DNA from: a virus
IMG/VR virus record: IMGVR_UViG_3300008117_000991
Coordinates: 1 to 23,749 of that record
Length of the DNA stretch: 23,749 nt
Reading direction: 5' to 3' (one strand)
In this document: one piece after another, positions 13,219 through 18,650 of the stretch
How the letters are laid out: every line of letters starts with the position of its first letter
Numbering within the stretch: the stretch's first letter is position 1
The notes under the pieces: generated by a model
Told to the model about the DNA's origin: nothing
Seen by the model: the letters and a program-made list of their open reading frames with translations, nothing else
The model's database searches: none
Position numbers and translations under genes: made by a program

Positions 13219-13641
13219 TTAGAGATAACGAGCGATAGTGTTGTAAGTAGAAGTGGAAACTGTTTCCTCATCTGTCATCTTGAGAATACGAATTGCGTTC
13301 TCAATTTCATCTACCATTTCTTTATACTGCCACTCTTGGAAAGACTCAAAATCTTTCTCAGGTTCAGTAGGTAGGTCAATAGCACCTTTAGGTAGGTTGA
13401 AATCAACATTTACGCTTCCGTTGTAGCGGAGATTAGCAGATAAGTCCTCTGCCTTGTTGATAGCAGATAGAGCGAGTTTAGCAACATCTTTGCGCCACTT
13501 TTCGTGAGCCTTCTGATACTTCTCCTCATTTACTTTTTGATTAGCCTTATCTTTCTTGAGTTGGGCTAACTTAGTTTCTAATGCCGTGATTACTTTGGTT
13601 GTAGCAATCTTGACATTTATACTTTTGCCATTTCTAGCCAT
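13219..13641 (-). CDS. Hypothetical Lys-rich coiled-coil protein, 140 residues
   Basis: A basic helical N-terminal two-thirds (about 1-65, many Lys and Glu in heptads) is followed by a short strand region (VNVDFNLPKGAI) and an acidic C-terminal helix. GAAAGGAAAA lies before the ATG at 13641. Similar in style to actinophage proteins of unknown role. A coiled coil and DNA contact are inferred from composition only. Confidence 0.85.
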   Translation of the reverse strand: MARNGKSINVKIATTKVITALETKLAQLKKDKANQKVNEEKYQKAHEKWRKDVAKLALSAINKAEDLSANLRYNGSVNVDFNLPKGAIDLPTEPEKDFESFQEWQYKEMVDEIENAIRILKMTDEETVSTSTYNTIARYL

Positions 13642-13668
13642 TTGTTTTCCTTTCTGTTTGGGGTATCT

Positions 13669-13697
13669 ATCCTAGCATTTCTAAGATAAAAAATCAA
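13669..13697 (-). promoter_or_regulatory. Promoter of the 13219 gene
   Basis: TTGATT (13692-13697), 17 bp, TAGGAT (13669-13674). The -35 begins 3 nt after pseudoknot copy 4. Confidence 0.65.
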
Positions 13698-13700
13698 GTT

Positions 13701-13729
13701 GAGCAGTTTTAACAGACTTGCTCAGGTCT
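13701..13729 (-). ncRNA. Candidate pseudoknot RNA element, copy 4
   Basis: Minus strand: AGAC/GTCT stem, loop CTGAGCAA, linker GTTAAAAC, then TGCTC matching GAGCA in the loop (six pairs with the next A). 20 nt after the stop of the gene ending at 13750. Confidence 0.65.
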
Positions 13730-13749
13730 TTTCCTGTATTAGGAATTAT

Positions 13750-13917
13750 TTACTTTGCTGTCCAAGTTGTCCAGCGTGGTGAGCCATTGACATCTAACTT
13801 GACACGAACAGTTGTTCCGTCTTTGCTAGGCTTGATTTCGGTGATAGTGCCTGTAATCTTAGACTTCTGTGAAGTATAAGTGTCGCCTACCTTGTAAGTT
13901 GCGGTTGCTACTGACAT
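13750..13917 (-). CDS. Small SH3-barrel-like protein, 55 residues
   Basis: YKVGDTYTSQKSKITGTITEI then basic strands, ending RWTTWTAK. Paralogue of the product at 12972-13139. The ATG at 13917 has AAAGGAG 6 nt upstream; the longer frame to 13995 crosses the promoter and has no ribosome site. Possibly nucleic-acid-binding (KOW-like); unproven. Confidence 0.78.
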   Translation of the reverse strand: MSVATATYKVGDTYTSQKSKITGTITEIKPSKDGTTVRVKLDVNGSPRWTTWTAK

Positions 13918-13945
13918 TTTTTCTCCTTTCTTTTGTTGATACCTA

Positions 13946-13974
13946 ATTATGACATTATTTGACATTTTTGTCAA
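13946..13974 (-). promoter_or_regulatory. Promoter of the 13750 gene
   Basis: TTGACA (13969-13974), 17 bp, CATAAT (13946-13951). A near-dyad AGTGA-N6-TCACT lies at 14006-14021, 67.5 bp from the -10. Confidence 0.72.
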
Positions 13975-14005
13975 TTCATTTCTGACATTTCTCACTATTT
14001 GAGAT

Positions 14006-14021
14006 AGTGATTTATATCACT
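14006..14021. promoter_or_regulatory. Near-perfect CRP-like operator
   Basis: AGTGA-TTTATA-TCACT, perfectly symmetric, differing from TGTGA-N6-TCACA only at the outer base pair. About -74 from the predicted start site. Confidence 0.5.
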
Positions 14022-14082
14022 TTCCTCCTGCTAGTAATAAGGTTATTAAGAACCCTATCCCTAATAAGATTATTAGTTCCAT
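14017..14082 (-). CDS. 21-residue membrane peptide
   Basis: One hydrophobic span (residues 3-17) with a GGK end. AAGGGGA lies before the ATG, 12 nt after the stop of the Gp88-like gene. Only the ribosome site, the hydrophobicity and the position support it. Confidence 0.45.
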   Translation of the reverse strand: MELIILLGIGFLITLLLAGGK

Positions 14083-14093
14083 ATTCCCCTTTC

Positions 14094-14813
14094 CTATTTC
14101 TTTTTAGCCGAGAACACGATATCTGCCTTATTATAGACACATAGACTACATTTTACACAAGCAGAGCCCTCTTTGTCAATTAGGGGAATTGCCTTTTTAT
14201 TCTCAGGGCACTTTGCTCCTACCTTGCCTATCATTGCTTTTAGGTCTGCCTGCCCAATTGCGAAGGTATCTGCAAGGTATGCCAGTCTAATCCCTTTATC
14301 CTTATTAAGACTAATAGCAATATCCTTATTCTCTTTATCTGTTGAGAAGTAGAGGCTTAAATTTTCAATATCCTTGAGCATATCTGCAGCGGTAGCCACA
14401 CGAGTGTAAACCCAGAATTGTATATCAGGATTATTTAAGATAACATGCTTCCATGCGAAAGTGTAAGTATCATTGAAGAAGTCGCCATCCCAGTGTATAC
14501 GAAATAGTTTAGGAGCGTCTTTCTTTTCACAATCTTTTCTAAAGTCTTCAATCATTTCCTGCAGCAGGTTTTCCATAGTGTCATGGTCTGCGTCTTTTAG
14601 TAATTCCCAATTGTGCAGGAGTACAGCCTTTACTCCTTTGTATACTCTTTCAAGTTTTCCTGCGTAGCAAACACTTTCACAAACACTAGTGGCACCAGGG
14701 CACGAGAAGTTTTTTCCAGCAGGCAATCCAAAAGTGTTGGCAATTGTTGGGGTTTTTCCATTGGGCGATACGGCATTAGCCACCTTCCTATCATTAGAGC
14801 GTTTTAATTTCAT
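14094..14813 (-). CDS. Gp88-like protein (mycobacteriophage gene product 88 family)
   Basis: 239 residues. NAVSPNGKTPTIANTFGLPAG leads into SCPGATSVCESVCYAGK with Cys38, Cys45 and Cys49, the signature of the Gp88 family found in many actinophages. RIHWDGDFFN and QFWVYTR follow in the core. The C-terminus has Cys202 and then C219-x2-C222-x2-C225, a second Cys cluster that may hold an Fe-S cluster or zinc. Function unproven; the Cys arrangement and the alpha/beta core have prompted comparison with radical-SAM-like proteins. GAAAGG lies before the ATG, with a consensus promoter at 14834-14862. Confidence 0.88.
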   Translation of the reverse strand: MKLKRSNDRKVANAVSPNGKTPTIANTFGLPAGKNFSCPGATSVCESVCYAGKLERVYKGVKAVLLHNWELLKDADHDTMENLLQEMIEDFRKDCEKKDAPKLFRIHWDGDFFNDTYTFAWKHVILNNPDIQFWVYTRVATAADMLKDIENLSLYFSTDKENKDIAISLNKDKGIRLAYLADTFAIGQADLKAMIGKVGAKCPENKKAIPLIDKEGSACVKCSLCVYNKADIVFSAKKK

Positions 14814-14833
14814 TTGGGCCTTTCTTTGTTTTT

Positions 14834-14862
14834 AGTATAACATTTTATTTATGGGTTGTCAA
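14834..14862 (-). promoter_or_regulatory. Consensus promoter of the Gp88-like gene
   Basis: TTGACA (14857-14862), 17 bp, TATACT (14834-14839). It lies inside the 3' end of the basic-peptide gene. Confidence 0.78.
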
Positions 14863-14976
14863 TTTTGGGTATTTGGGTTTTCTGGAATATAGTTTTTTGT
14901 TCCTTAATGGCGTGGCAGCATTAGATCTACGTAATTCCTGTAATCTACGTAATTCCTCAGCCGTCTTTTTTCTCAT
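14845..14976 (-). CDS. Basic 43-residue peptide, actinophage type
   Basis: MRKKTAEELRRLQELRRSN begins a strongly basic helix, followed by NAATPLRNKK and a Tyr/Lys/Pro-rich tail. I recall peptides with RRSNAA in actinophages, without a function. The ATG at 14976 is leaderless: TAAGAT ends 6 nt upstream and TTGCAT lies at 17-bp spacing. The DNA has an internal direct repeat encoding ELRR twice. Likely binds nucleic acid. Confidence 0.68.
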   Translation of the reverse strand: MRKKTAEELRRLQELRRSNAATPLRNKKLYSRKPKYPKLTTHK

Positions 14977-14982
14977 AGAATA

Positions 14983-15011
14983 ATCTTATCATAAAAATCT
15001 TAAAAATGCAA
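14983..15011 (-). promoter_or_regulatory. Leaderless promoter of the basic peptide
   Basis: TTGCAT (15006-15011), 17 bp, TAAGAT (14983-14988), 6 nt to the ATG. Confidence 0.68.
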
Positions 15012-15051
15012 ATGTCCGTTTTGTACCAATTTTCGAAATTTTTAGCAGGGC

Positions 15052-15288
15052 TTAGAAATTTTCAATAAACAATTCAAATTTTTCATTATCTAAAATTTCA
15101 ACATCTTCTTTTTCACTAAACTCATTTTCAATTACAAGAGAGAATCCATCTTTAGTTGAATCAATTGAAATAATTTTTACTATTCCAACAATGCCTAACC
15201 CAATTAGATCTCCTACTTCTAATTGGTCAGCACTGAGAACATCTACAAAGCGATAATCTTCTTCCATATCAATTATTGTAGCAGACAT
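15052..15288 (-). CDS. Hypothetical beta-rich acidic protein, 78 residues
   Basis: VDVLSADQLEVGDLIGL then VGIVKIISI and FSLVIENEFSEKEDV: strands with turns, like a small barrel. The start touches the stop before it (TAA then ATG). The VGDLI pattern resembles the two SH3-like proteins further left. No firm family. Confidence 0.78.
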   Translation of the reverse strand: MSATIIDMEEDYRFVDVLSADQLEVGDLIGLGIVGIVKIISIDSTKDGFSLVIENEFSEKEDVEILDNEKFELFIENF

Positions 15289-15498
15289 TTATTTAATTGA
15301 CACTTTCCCATTAGCATAAAAGTTTTTAGTATACATTTTACCTGTTGGGTCTGTAAGATTATAGGTTGCGTATTCTTTAGCATTTCCGTGGTCTGAGCAT
15401 TTAGCCCAAGCCTCGTGTGCTTCTAAGAAATCGCTAATTCGCAGGGTAGAGAATAATTCTCCATCATACGCAGTAGTCAAGACATAGTTATATTCCAT
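15289..15498 (-). CDS. Hypothetical protein, 69 residues
   Basis: Mixed alpha/beta; the middle (EAHEAWAKCSDHGNAKEYATYNL) resembles small proteins frequent in actinophages. GATTT-rich leader with GGAGG inside the upstream gene's end. Part of the 16134 to 15052 operon. Confidence 0.78.
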   Translation of the reverse strand: MEYNYVLTTAYDGELFSTLRISDFLEAHEAWAKCSDHGNAKEYATYNLTDPTGKMYTKNFYANGKVSIK

Positions 15499-15499
15499 T

Positions 15500-15640
15500 T
15501 TAGATTTCCTCCATTGGTATTAGTTCATCATTTACAAGTCTGAAACCTGTTGAGATTATTACCTCGCCATTTTCCTCATCGTGGAATAGTGCTTCAGGGA
15601 ATAATTCAAGCACCTTTCCTAGCATTTCATCAAAAGTCAT
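15500..15640 (-). CDS. Small conserved-type phage protein, 46 residues
   Basis: MTFDEMLGKVLELFPEALF then strands VIISTGFRLV. I recall similar short proteins in actinophages, function unknown. GAGGAAG lies before the ATG; the start overlaps the previous stop (TAATG). Confidence 0.75.
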   Translation of the reverse strand: MTFDEMLGKVLELFPEALFHDEENGEVIISTGFRLVNDELIPMEEI

Positions 15641-15924
15641 TAGACTTCCTCTCTTTCAATAATCCACGCATTTAGGTGGTGTTGGTCAATAATAGCGTGT
15701 GCTGGAGCAGTGGTCAAATTATCCTTATAGAATACTCCTTCGGGTAAGGGTATCTCTAAGTGCCATAGCCCTAAGTCATTTACGGCGTCAATTGCTTCAA
15801 TACAAGGTTTAACCATTTCTTTAGGAACGGGTGGGTAGTGATTAGCAGATAAGTGAATTGCTATCTGCCTTTCAATATCAAACTCATCAAATAAAGCAAG
15901 GTCGTGTGCGAAAGTGCTTCCCAT
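15640..15924 (-). CDS. Hypothetical protein, 94 residues
   Basis: The N-terminal helix is acidic and the middle is Pro-rich (HYPPVPKEMVKP). The C-terminal part has HAIIDQHHLNAWII. Several His could bind metal but no motif is recognised. It follows the zinc-binding gene by 3 nt. Confidence 0.8.
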   Translation of the reverse strand: MGSTFAHDLALFDEFDIERQIAIHLSANHYPPVPKEMVKPCIEAIDAVNDLGLWHLEIPLPEGVFYKDNLTTAPAHAIIDQHHLNAWIIEREEV

Positions 15925-15927
15925 TAT

Positions 15928-16134
15928 TTATACCTCAGCACTTTCCCAAATAGTTTTTTCAAGGCTTTCGTCAGCCCAAATTACATCTCCGTCGTGGTCA
16001 AAGATTATTTCGTGAGGATTACACACACAATTCTCAAAGTCATAGTCCTCGCCATTACTCCAAGTATAAACACCCTTGCCGTCGCATAGGTGGCAGTTTC
16101 TAATTCTATCTACCGCTATTTCTAATCTATCCAT
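15928..16134 (-). CDS. Small CxxCxGxG zinc-binding protein, 68 residues
   Basis: CHLCDGKG (residues 14-21) is a DnaJ-type zinc repeat, closed by CVC about 20 residues later; the rest is acidic and Trp-containing. The same layout (CSPCGGRG ... CEC) occurs in the 19141-19260 product, so they are paralogues on opposite strands. The ATG at 16134 follows GAAGGAAAG; the longer frame from 16158 would begin at the predicted start site. Head of the operon to 15052. Confidence 0.78.
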   Translation of the reverse strand: MDRLEIAVDRIRNCHLCDGKGVYTWSNGEDYDFENCVCNPHEIIFDHDGDVIWADESLEKTIWESAEV

Positions 16135-16164
16135 TTTTCTTTCCTTCTTTCTGTTCATACTGAA

Positions 16165-16193
16165 ATCCTATCATAGGGGTCTGACATTTTCAA
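16165..16193 (-). promoter_or_regulatory. Promoter of the 16134 operon
   Basis: TTGAAA (16188-16193), 17 bp, TAGGAT (16165-16170). It shares TTGAAAATGTCAG with the promoters at 16889 and 18622. Confidence 0.72.
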
Positions 16194-16207
16194 ATCCCCA
16201 CGCCCTT

Positions 16208-16705
16208 CTACCACGAGGAAGTGTAGTAAAAGGACAATTTGGACATTTCGGGCAGAGCAAATATACGCTCCAATTTAGTCTTAGTATTCTTTAGGTCTTG
16301 CCAATACCACTCGTCGATATCGGTTGAGCCAAAGAAAAATCCCCCTTGAGGCGATAGCAAAGTAGGGTTACGCTCTGCCAATGCTCTATTCACGAGATCA
16401 AGTAGTGCCTGTAATTTTTCGTGTGATACATAGTAATCACCGCAGTCATCTACTCCACGCTGAACATTATCAACAAACCATTTATGAATCTGATTAGCCT
16501 TGCGCCAATAAGCACAAGTTACTTCAACATTAACGCCATAAATATCTGTAGCAACATCTGACATATCAGCAACATCTACAATATTTTTCCATAACGGATT
16601 AATTACTTCAGGACTTTCATAGGATAATTCCTCATTATCTCTAAGAGCCTGCCAATTTACTTTTTCCACATATTTTTTAGCGTGGAGATACATATCTAAT
16701 CCCAT
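16208..16705 (-). CDS. Conserved phage hypothetical, MGLDMYL family
   Basis: 165 residues. MGLDMYLHAKKYV at the start and YWRKANQIHKWFVDNVQ (about 66-82), followed by GVDDCGDYYVS, are typical of a widespread phage/prophage family of unknown function. The C-terminus (FFFGSTDIDEWYWQDL) is aromatic. The SD lies in the end of the previous gene (GAGAAAAA), weak. Its own ATG follows that stop directly. Confidence 0.88.
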   Translation of the reverse strand: MGLDMYLHAKKYVEKVNWQALRDNEELSYESPEVINPLWKNIVDVADMSDVATDIYGVNVEVTCAYWRKANQIHKWFVDNVQRGVDDCGDYYVSHEKLQALLDLVNRALAERNPTLLSPQGGFFFGSTDIDEWYWQDLKNTKTKLERIFALPEMSKLSFYYTSSW

Positions 16706-16858
16706 TTAGTTTTTCTCCTTTTCTACATCAAGAATATCAAAAGCATCAAACTTTGCCAATTCACTATCAGGCAAACTTCTCAAAGATTTCTGAAGCGCAA
16801 AATACGCATCTAAATCAGTATCAACATCAACAACATAACTAATTAAAATATTTTTCAT
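16706..16858 (-). CDS. Hypothetical acidic protein, 50 residues
   Basis: A hydrophobic strand (ILISYVVDVDTDLDAYFAL) then a charged helix. GAAAGGAAAA lies before the ATG. It heads the operon with the MGLDMYL protein. Its promoter carries a CRP-like dyad and a CGACACGCC box. Confidence 0.7.
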   Translation of the reverse strand: MKNILISYVVDVDTDLDAYFALQKSLRSLPDSELAKFDAFDILDVEKEKN

Positions 16859-16888
16859 TAGTTTTCCTTTCTTTATTTTCAGGCTTCT

Positions 16889-16917
16889 AGCCTACCATTT
16901 TTCACTGACATTTTCAA
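16889..16917 (-). promoter_or_regulatory. Promoter with CRP-like dyad and GC box
   Basis: TTGAAA (16912-16917), 17 bp, TAGGCT (16889-16894). CGACACGCC box at 16939-16947 and dyad at 16948-16963. Confidence 0.7.
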
Positions 16918-16947
16918 ACTCATCTCAAACTTTAAGACGGCGTGTCG

Positions 16948-16963
16948 TGTGGGAAAAATCACA
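16948..16963. promoter_or_regulatory. CRP-like operator (one mismatch)
   Basis: TGTGG-GAAAAA-TCACA, centre 66.5 bp from the -10 at 16889. Confidence 0.5.
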
Positions 16964-16992
16964 AATCCCGTAAAGTGTTACATAATTCACAT

Positions 16993-17012
16993 TGTGGATA
17001 ACCTGTGGATAA
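16993..17012 (-). other. Inverted pair of DnaA boxes
   Basis: Two TGTGGATAA (reverse of TTATCCACA) at 16993-17001 and 17004-17012, 11 bp apart. The whole 20-mer is the exact reverse complement of 6561-6580. Confidence 0.65.
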
Positions 17013-17025
17013 CGTTTCGAATTTT

Positions 17026-17118
17026 TTAGGATTTTTTAGCAGCACACGCAAAGCATTTGAGATCTGCGATAAAAATTCTACCGCAGATTTCGCATTTGCT
17101 AATTTTATTTTTAGACAG
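17026..17118 (-). CDS. Zinc-ribbon peptide without a standard start codon
   Basis: The frame reads KCEICGRIFIADLKCFACAA, two C-x2-C knuckles 11 residues apart, matching the style of the neighbouring mini-ribbons (compare MKKCEICE at 18686). No ATG, GTG or TTG precedes it in frame; only CTG (17116-17118) or ATT (17101-17103) are available after an in-frame stop. It is either a rare-start gene, a decayed copy, or translated by re-initiation from the overlapping gene ending at 17111. Confidence 0.42.
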   Translation of the reverse strand: MSKNKISKCEICGRIFIADLKCFACAAKKS

Positions 17119-17302
17119 GAATTAAACCTAATTCATCTACACCGCAAGCCTTTTCAAATCTTGCTTTGTCAAATCTATCGTTATCAGCGAGAAAGAATTG
17201 AGCGAATTCCTCTACCAAATCCTCAAAGACTTGTGGGTGAATATCATCAGCAAAGCCTTTAAGAATGTTAGAAGTTTGAACATAGTCTTTTCGTGTCATC
17301 AT
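17111..17302 (-). CDS. Hypothetical acidic helical protein, 63 residues
   Basis: Helical, rich in Phe and Asp (VFEDLVEEFAQFFLADNDRFDKARFEKACG). TAATG overlap with the gene before it; the first or second Met (17302 or 17299) may be used. No family recognised. Confidence 0.75.
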   Translation of the reverse strand: MMTRKDYVQTSNILKGFADDIHPQVFEDLVEEFAQFFLADNDRFDKARFEKACGVDELGLIPV

Positions 17303-17562
17303 TAGTTAGACTCCTCATCTAATAGAATAAGAGCGGTTGACCAGCCTGCATTTATTTGTTCTAATTCATTTACCAATTCATTACGAGTTAAAACTGAAGC
17401 ATTACCTATTAAATCTGTAATTGCTTGAAGATTCATTGCAGTAAATATACCTTCAGGAAGCATAGCAATTTGATTTGCCATTGGTGAATTATTATAGACT
17501 CTTGAAATAAACTTTACGCCTTGAGCAGTAAAGGGGTAGTCTGTGTAAGTTGTGTTTGTCAT
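17302..17562 (-). CDS. Hypothetical protein, 86 residues
   Basis: Soluble, mixed strands and helices, no Cys. GAAAGGTAAAAAC lies before the ATG at 17562; its promoter lies inside the upstream gene (17602-17630). Coupled by TAATG to the next gene. No family recognised. Confidence 0.78.
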   Translation of the reverse strand: MTNTTYTDYPFTAQGVKFISRVYNNSPMANQIAMLPEGIFTAMNLQAITDLIGNASVLTRNELVNELEQINAGWSTALILLDEESN

Positions 17563-17564
17563 AG

Positions 17565-17684
17565 TTAGTTTTTACCTTTCTTGTTGTTTGTGTTATTAAC
17601 TATTGTAGCGATTTTCTCTAAGTTTGTCAATTGTTGCGCTTTGCGCTGGCTCTCAATAAGAGCCTTGAATTCATCTAATTTCAT
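17565..17684 (-). CDS. Small helical peptide, 39 residues
   Basis: MKLDEFKALIESQRKAQQL then a polar Asn/Lys-rich tail. GAAAGG lies about 11 nt before the ATG. Its second half doubles as the promoter at 17602-17630, so this could be fortuitous, but the helical pattern and its place in the operon favour a gene. Confidence 0.55.
   Translation of the reverse strand: MKLDEFKALIESQRKAQQLTNLEKIATIVNNTNNKKGKN
17602..17630 (-). promoter_or_regulatory. Internal consensus promoter
   Basis: TTGACA (17625-17630), 17 bp, TACAAT (17602-17607), inside the 17565-17684 gene, reading into the 17302-17562 gene. Confidence 0.7.
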
Positions 17685-17685
17685 T

Positions 17686-17832
17686 TTAGTTTTCAACCTT
17701 TCTCAATTCGTATGAATTATTTAGTGAGCGAGAATTATTAGAGAACATAGCCTCTACAATTTTTTTATCTTTTAGACTTTGAGCAATTCTTTTTTCTTGT
17801 TGCTCTTTTAGTATTCTATCAAAAGTGTTCAT
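17686..17832 (-). CDS. Small basic helical protein, 48 residues
   Basis: A charged helix (KEQQEKRIAQSLKDKK) then an Asn/Ser-rich stretch. The ATG overlaps the previous stop (TAATG). No family recognised; co-translated in the operon 18029 to 17111. Confidence 0.68.
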   Translation of the reverse strand: MNTFDRILKEQQEKRIAQSLKDKKIVEAMFSNNSRSLNNSYELRKVEN

Positions 17833-18029
17833 TAGTCTGCCACCTTTACGGCGACAGTAGCCCAACGATGACCATTGAAGCGAATTGCGAAAGCCTCATA
17901 GCCTTCGGATAAATAAATATCCTCACGCTTTTCAGCGAAATTGATTTCGCCGTATTGGTATTTTCTCGCAAGGGAGCGAGGGTAATAAGTTTGACCCACT
18001 AACAGGTCAGGAATTGAATAAGTTTTCAT
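17832..18029 (-). CDS. Hypothetical basic protein, 65 residues
   Basis: MKTYSIPDLLVGQTYYPRSLA at the start, then basic strands (IRFNGHRWATVAVKVAD), a possible small barrel. The ATG at 18029 follows AGAAAGGATAA; the longer frame to 18131 crosses promoter and operator. No family recognised. Confidence 0.78.
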   Translation of the reverse strand: MKTYSIPDLLVGQTYYPRSLARKYQYGEINFAEKREDIYLSEGYEAFAIRFNGHRWATVAVKVAD

Positions 18030-18066
18030 TTCAGTTATCCTTTCTAAGATACTTTCTAATAGTGCT

Positions 18067-18095
18067 ATTATTTCATTTTTTAGCGTTAAAGTCAA
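18067..18095 (-). promoter_or_regulatory. Promoter with CRP-like dyad
   Basis: TTGACT (18090-18095), 17 bp, AATAAT (18067-18072). The dyad at 18117-18132 is 57.5 bp above the -10. Confidence 0.65.
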
Positions 18096-18116
18096 ATTAG
18101 ACCCACGCTTGGGGAG

Positions 18117-18132
18117 TGTGAGTTGCCTCACA
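18117..18132. promoter_or_regulatory. Perfect CRP/GlxR-like operator
   Basis: TGTGA-GTTGCC-TCACA. It overlaps the stop codon of the zinc-ribbon gene and can also fold as a 7-bp hairpin with a 4-nt loop, so a terminator role is possible too, though no T-run follows. Confidence 0.62.
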
Positions 18133-18322
18133 CACCTAGAATATCTACTCCGTAGTAATCAACGGCGTCTATGACTTTCATCACGCCTTTATACTCTTGG
18201 CAAGGGAAGCAAAAAGTATCCCAGCGATCAAGGGTATTTGAACAAAATACGCAGATTTTATCCTGAATATTGAAACCATTTTCTAAAACGATTTCTATCG
18301 TAGTTTTATTTAGTGTAGTCAT
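18128..18322 (-). CDS. Zinc-ribbon protein, 64 residues
   Basis: C24-x2-C27 and C38-x2-C41 form a compact four-Cys ribbon after a 20-residue helix; the C-terminal 20 residues are hydrophobic and acidic. AGAAAGG lies before the ATG. The 100-nt leader carries a tandem 20-bp repeat (18354-18403). Role unknown; may bind nucleic acid or host polymerase, inferred only from fold. Confidence 0.75.
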   Translation of the reverse strand: MTTLNKTTIEIVLENGFNIQDKICVFCSNTLDRWDTFCFPCQEYKGVMKVIDAVDYYGVDILGV

Positions 18323-18347
18323 TTTCTGACCTACCTTTCTATTTAGT

Positions 18348-18409
18348 GTGCTAACTTATTTGCTAGGCTCATTCTATTTCTAGACTTATTTGCTAGGCTC
18401 ATTTAGCAC
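18348..18409 (-). repeat. Tandem 20-bp repeat framed by inverted 7-mers, in a leader
   Basis: ACTTATTTGCTAGGCTCATT occurs exactly at 18354-18373 and 18384-18403. GTGCTAA (18348-18354) and TTAGCAC (18403-18409) frame the pair as an inverted repeat. The block lies between the promoter at 18430 and the zinc-ribbon gene, so it is transcribed. Confidence 0.65.
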
Positions 18410-18429
18410 TATTTAATTTTGATACTGTA

Positions 18430-18458
18430 AGTCTAACACGAGGCACTGACATTTTGCC
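18430..18458 (-). promoter_or_regulatory. Weak-35 minus promoter of the zinc-ribbon gene
   Basis: GGCAAA (18453-18458), 17 bp, TAGACT (18430-18435). It aligns with the TTGAAAATGTCAG promoter family but with a poor -35, which fits the need for an activator at 18490-18505. Confidence 0.5.
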
Positions 18459-18489
18459 CTGTATTTCGGGCGTGTCGGAAATCTTTTTT

Positions 18490-18505
18490 TGTGAGGATTA
18501 TCACA
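18490..18505. promoter_or_regulatory. Perfect CRP/GlxR-like operator
   Basis: TGTGA-GGATTA-TCACA; centre 67.5 bp from the -10 of the minus promoter at 18430. Confidence 0.65.
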
Positions 18506-18574
18506 AAATCCCCCACCCCCGAGGTCGGGCGTGTCGGGGTTCGAAATTTTTCGAAAATTCGGACATTTAGGACA

Positions 18575-18590
18575 TGTGATGAACACCACA
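18575..18590. promoter_or_regulatory. CRP-like operator (one mismatch)
   Basis: TGTGA-TGAACA-CCACA; centre 67.5 bp from the -10 of the plus promoter at 18622, the same distance as its mirror copy at 18490. Confidence 0.52.
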
Positions 18591-18621
18591 AAAATAGTTA
18601 TACGACACGCCGACGGAAGAC

Positions 18622-18650
18622 TTGAAAATGTCAGTTCTATCGTGTAGAAT
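18622..18650 (+). promoter_or_regulatory. Plus promoter of the tiny-gene cluster
   Basis: TTGAAA (18622-18627), 17 bp, TAGAAT (18645-18650). CGACACGCC (18603-18611) lies 10 bp above the -35. GTAGAATACGCAGTATA around the -10 recurs at the next promoter. Confidence 0.72.

Noticed and set aside
10742-13729. preQ1-I or SAM-II riboswitch for the repeated pseudoknots
   Set aside because: Similar size and topology, but the conserved bases differ, and the elements lie in 3' regions before the next promoter rather than in leaders.
18116-18133. Intrinsic terminator for the zinc-ribbon gene
   Set aside because: The hairpin is good but no T-run follows, and it matches the TGTGA-N6-TCACA dyad at the right promoter distance; kept as an operator with the alternative noted.
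18348-18409. CRISPR array
   Set aside because: Only two repeats with a 10-bp gap, no spacers and no cas genes.
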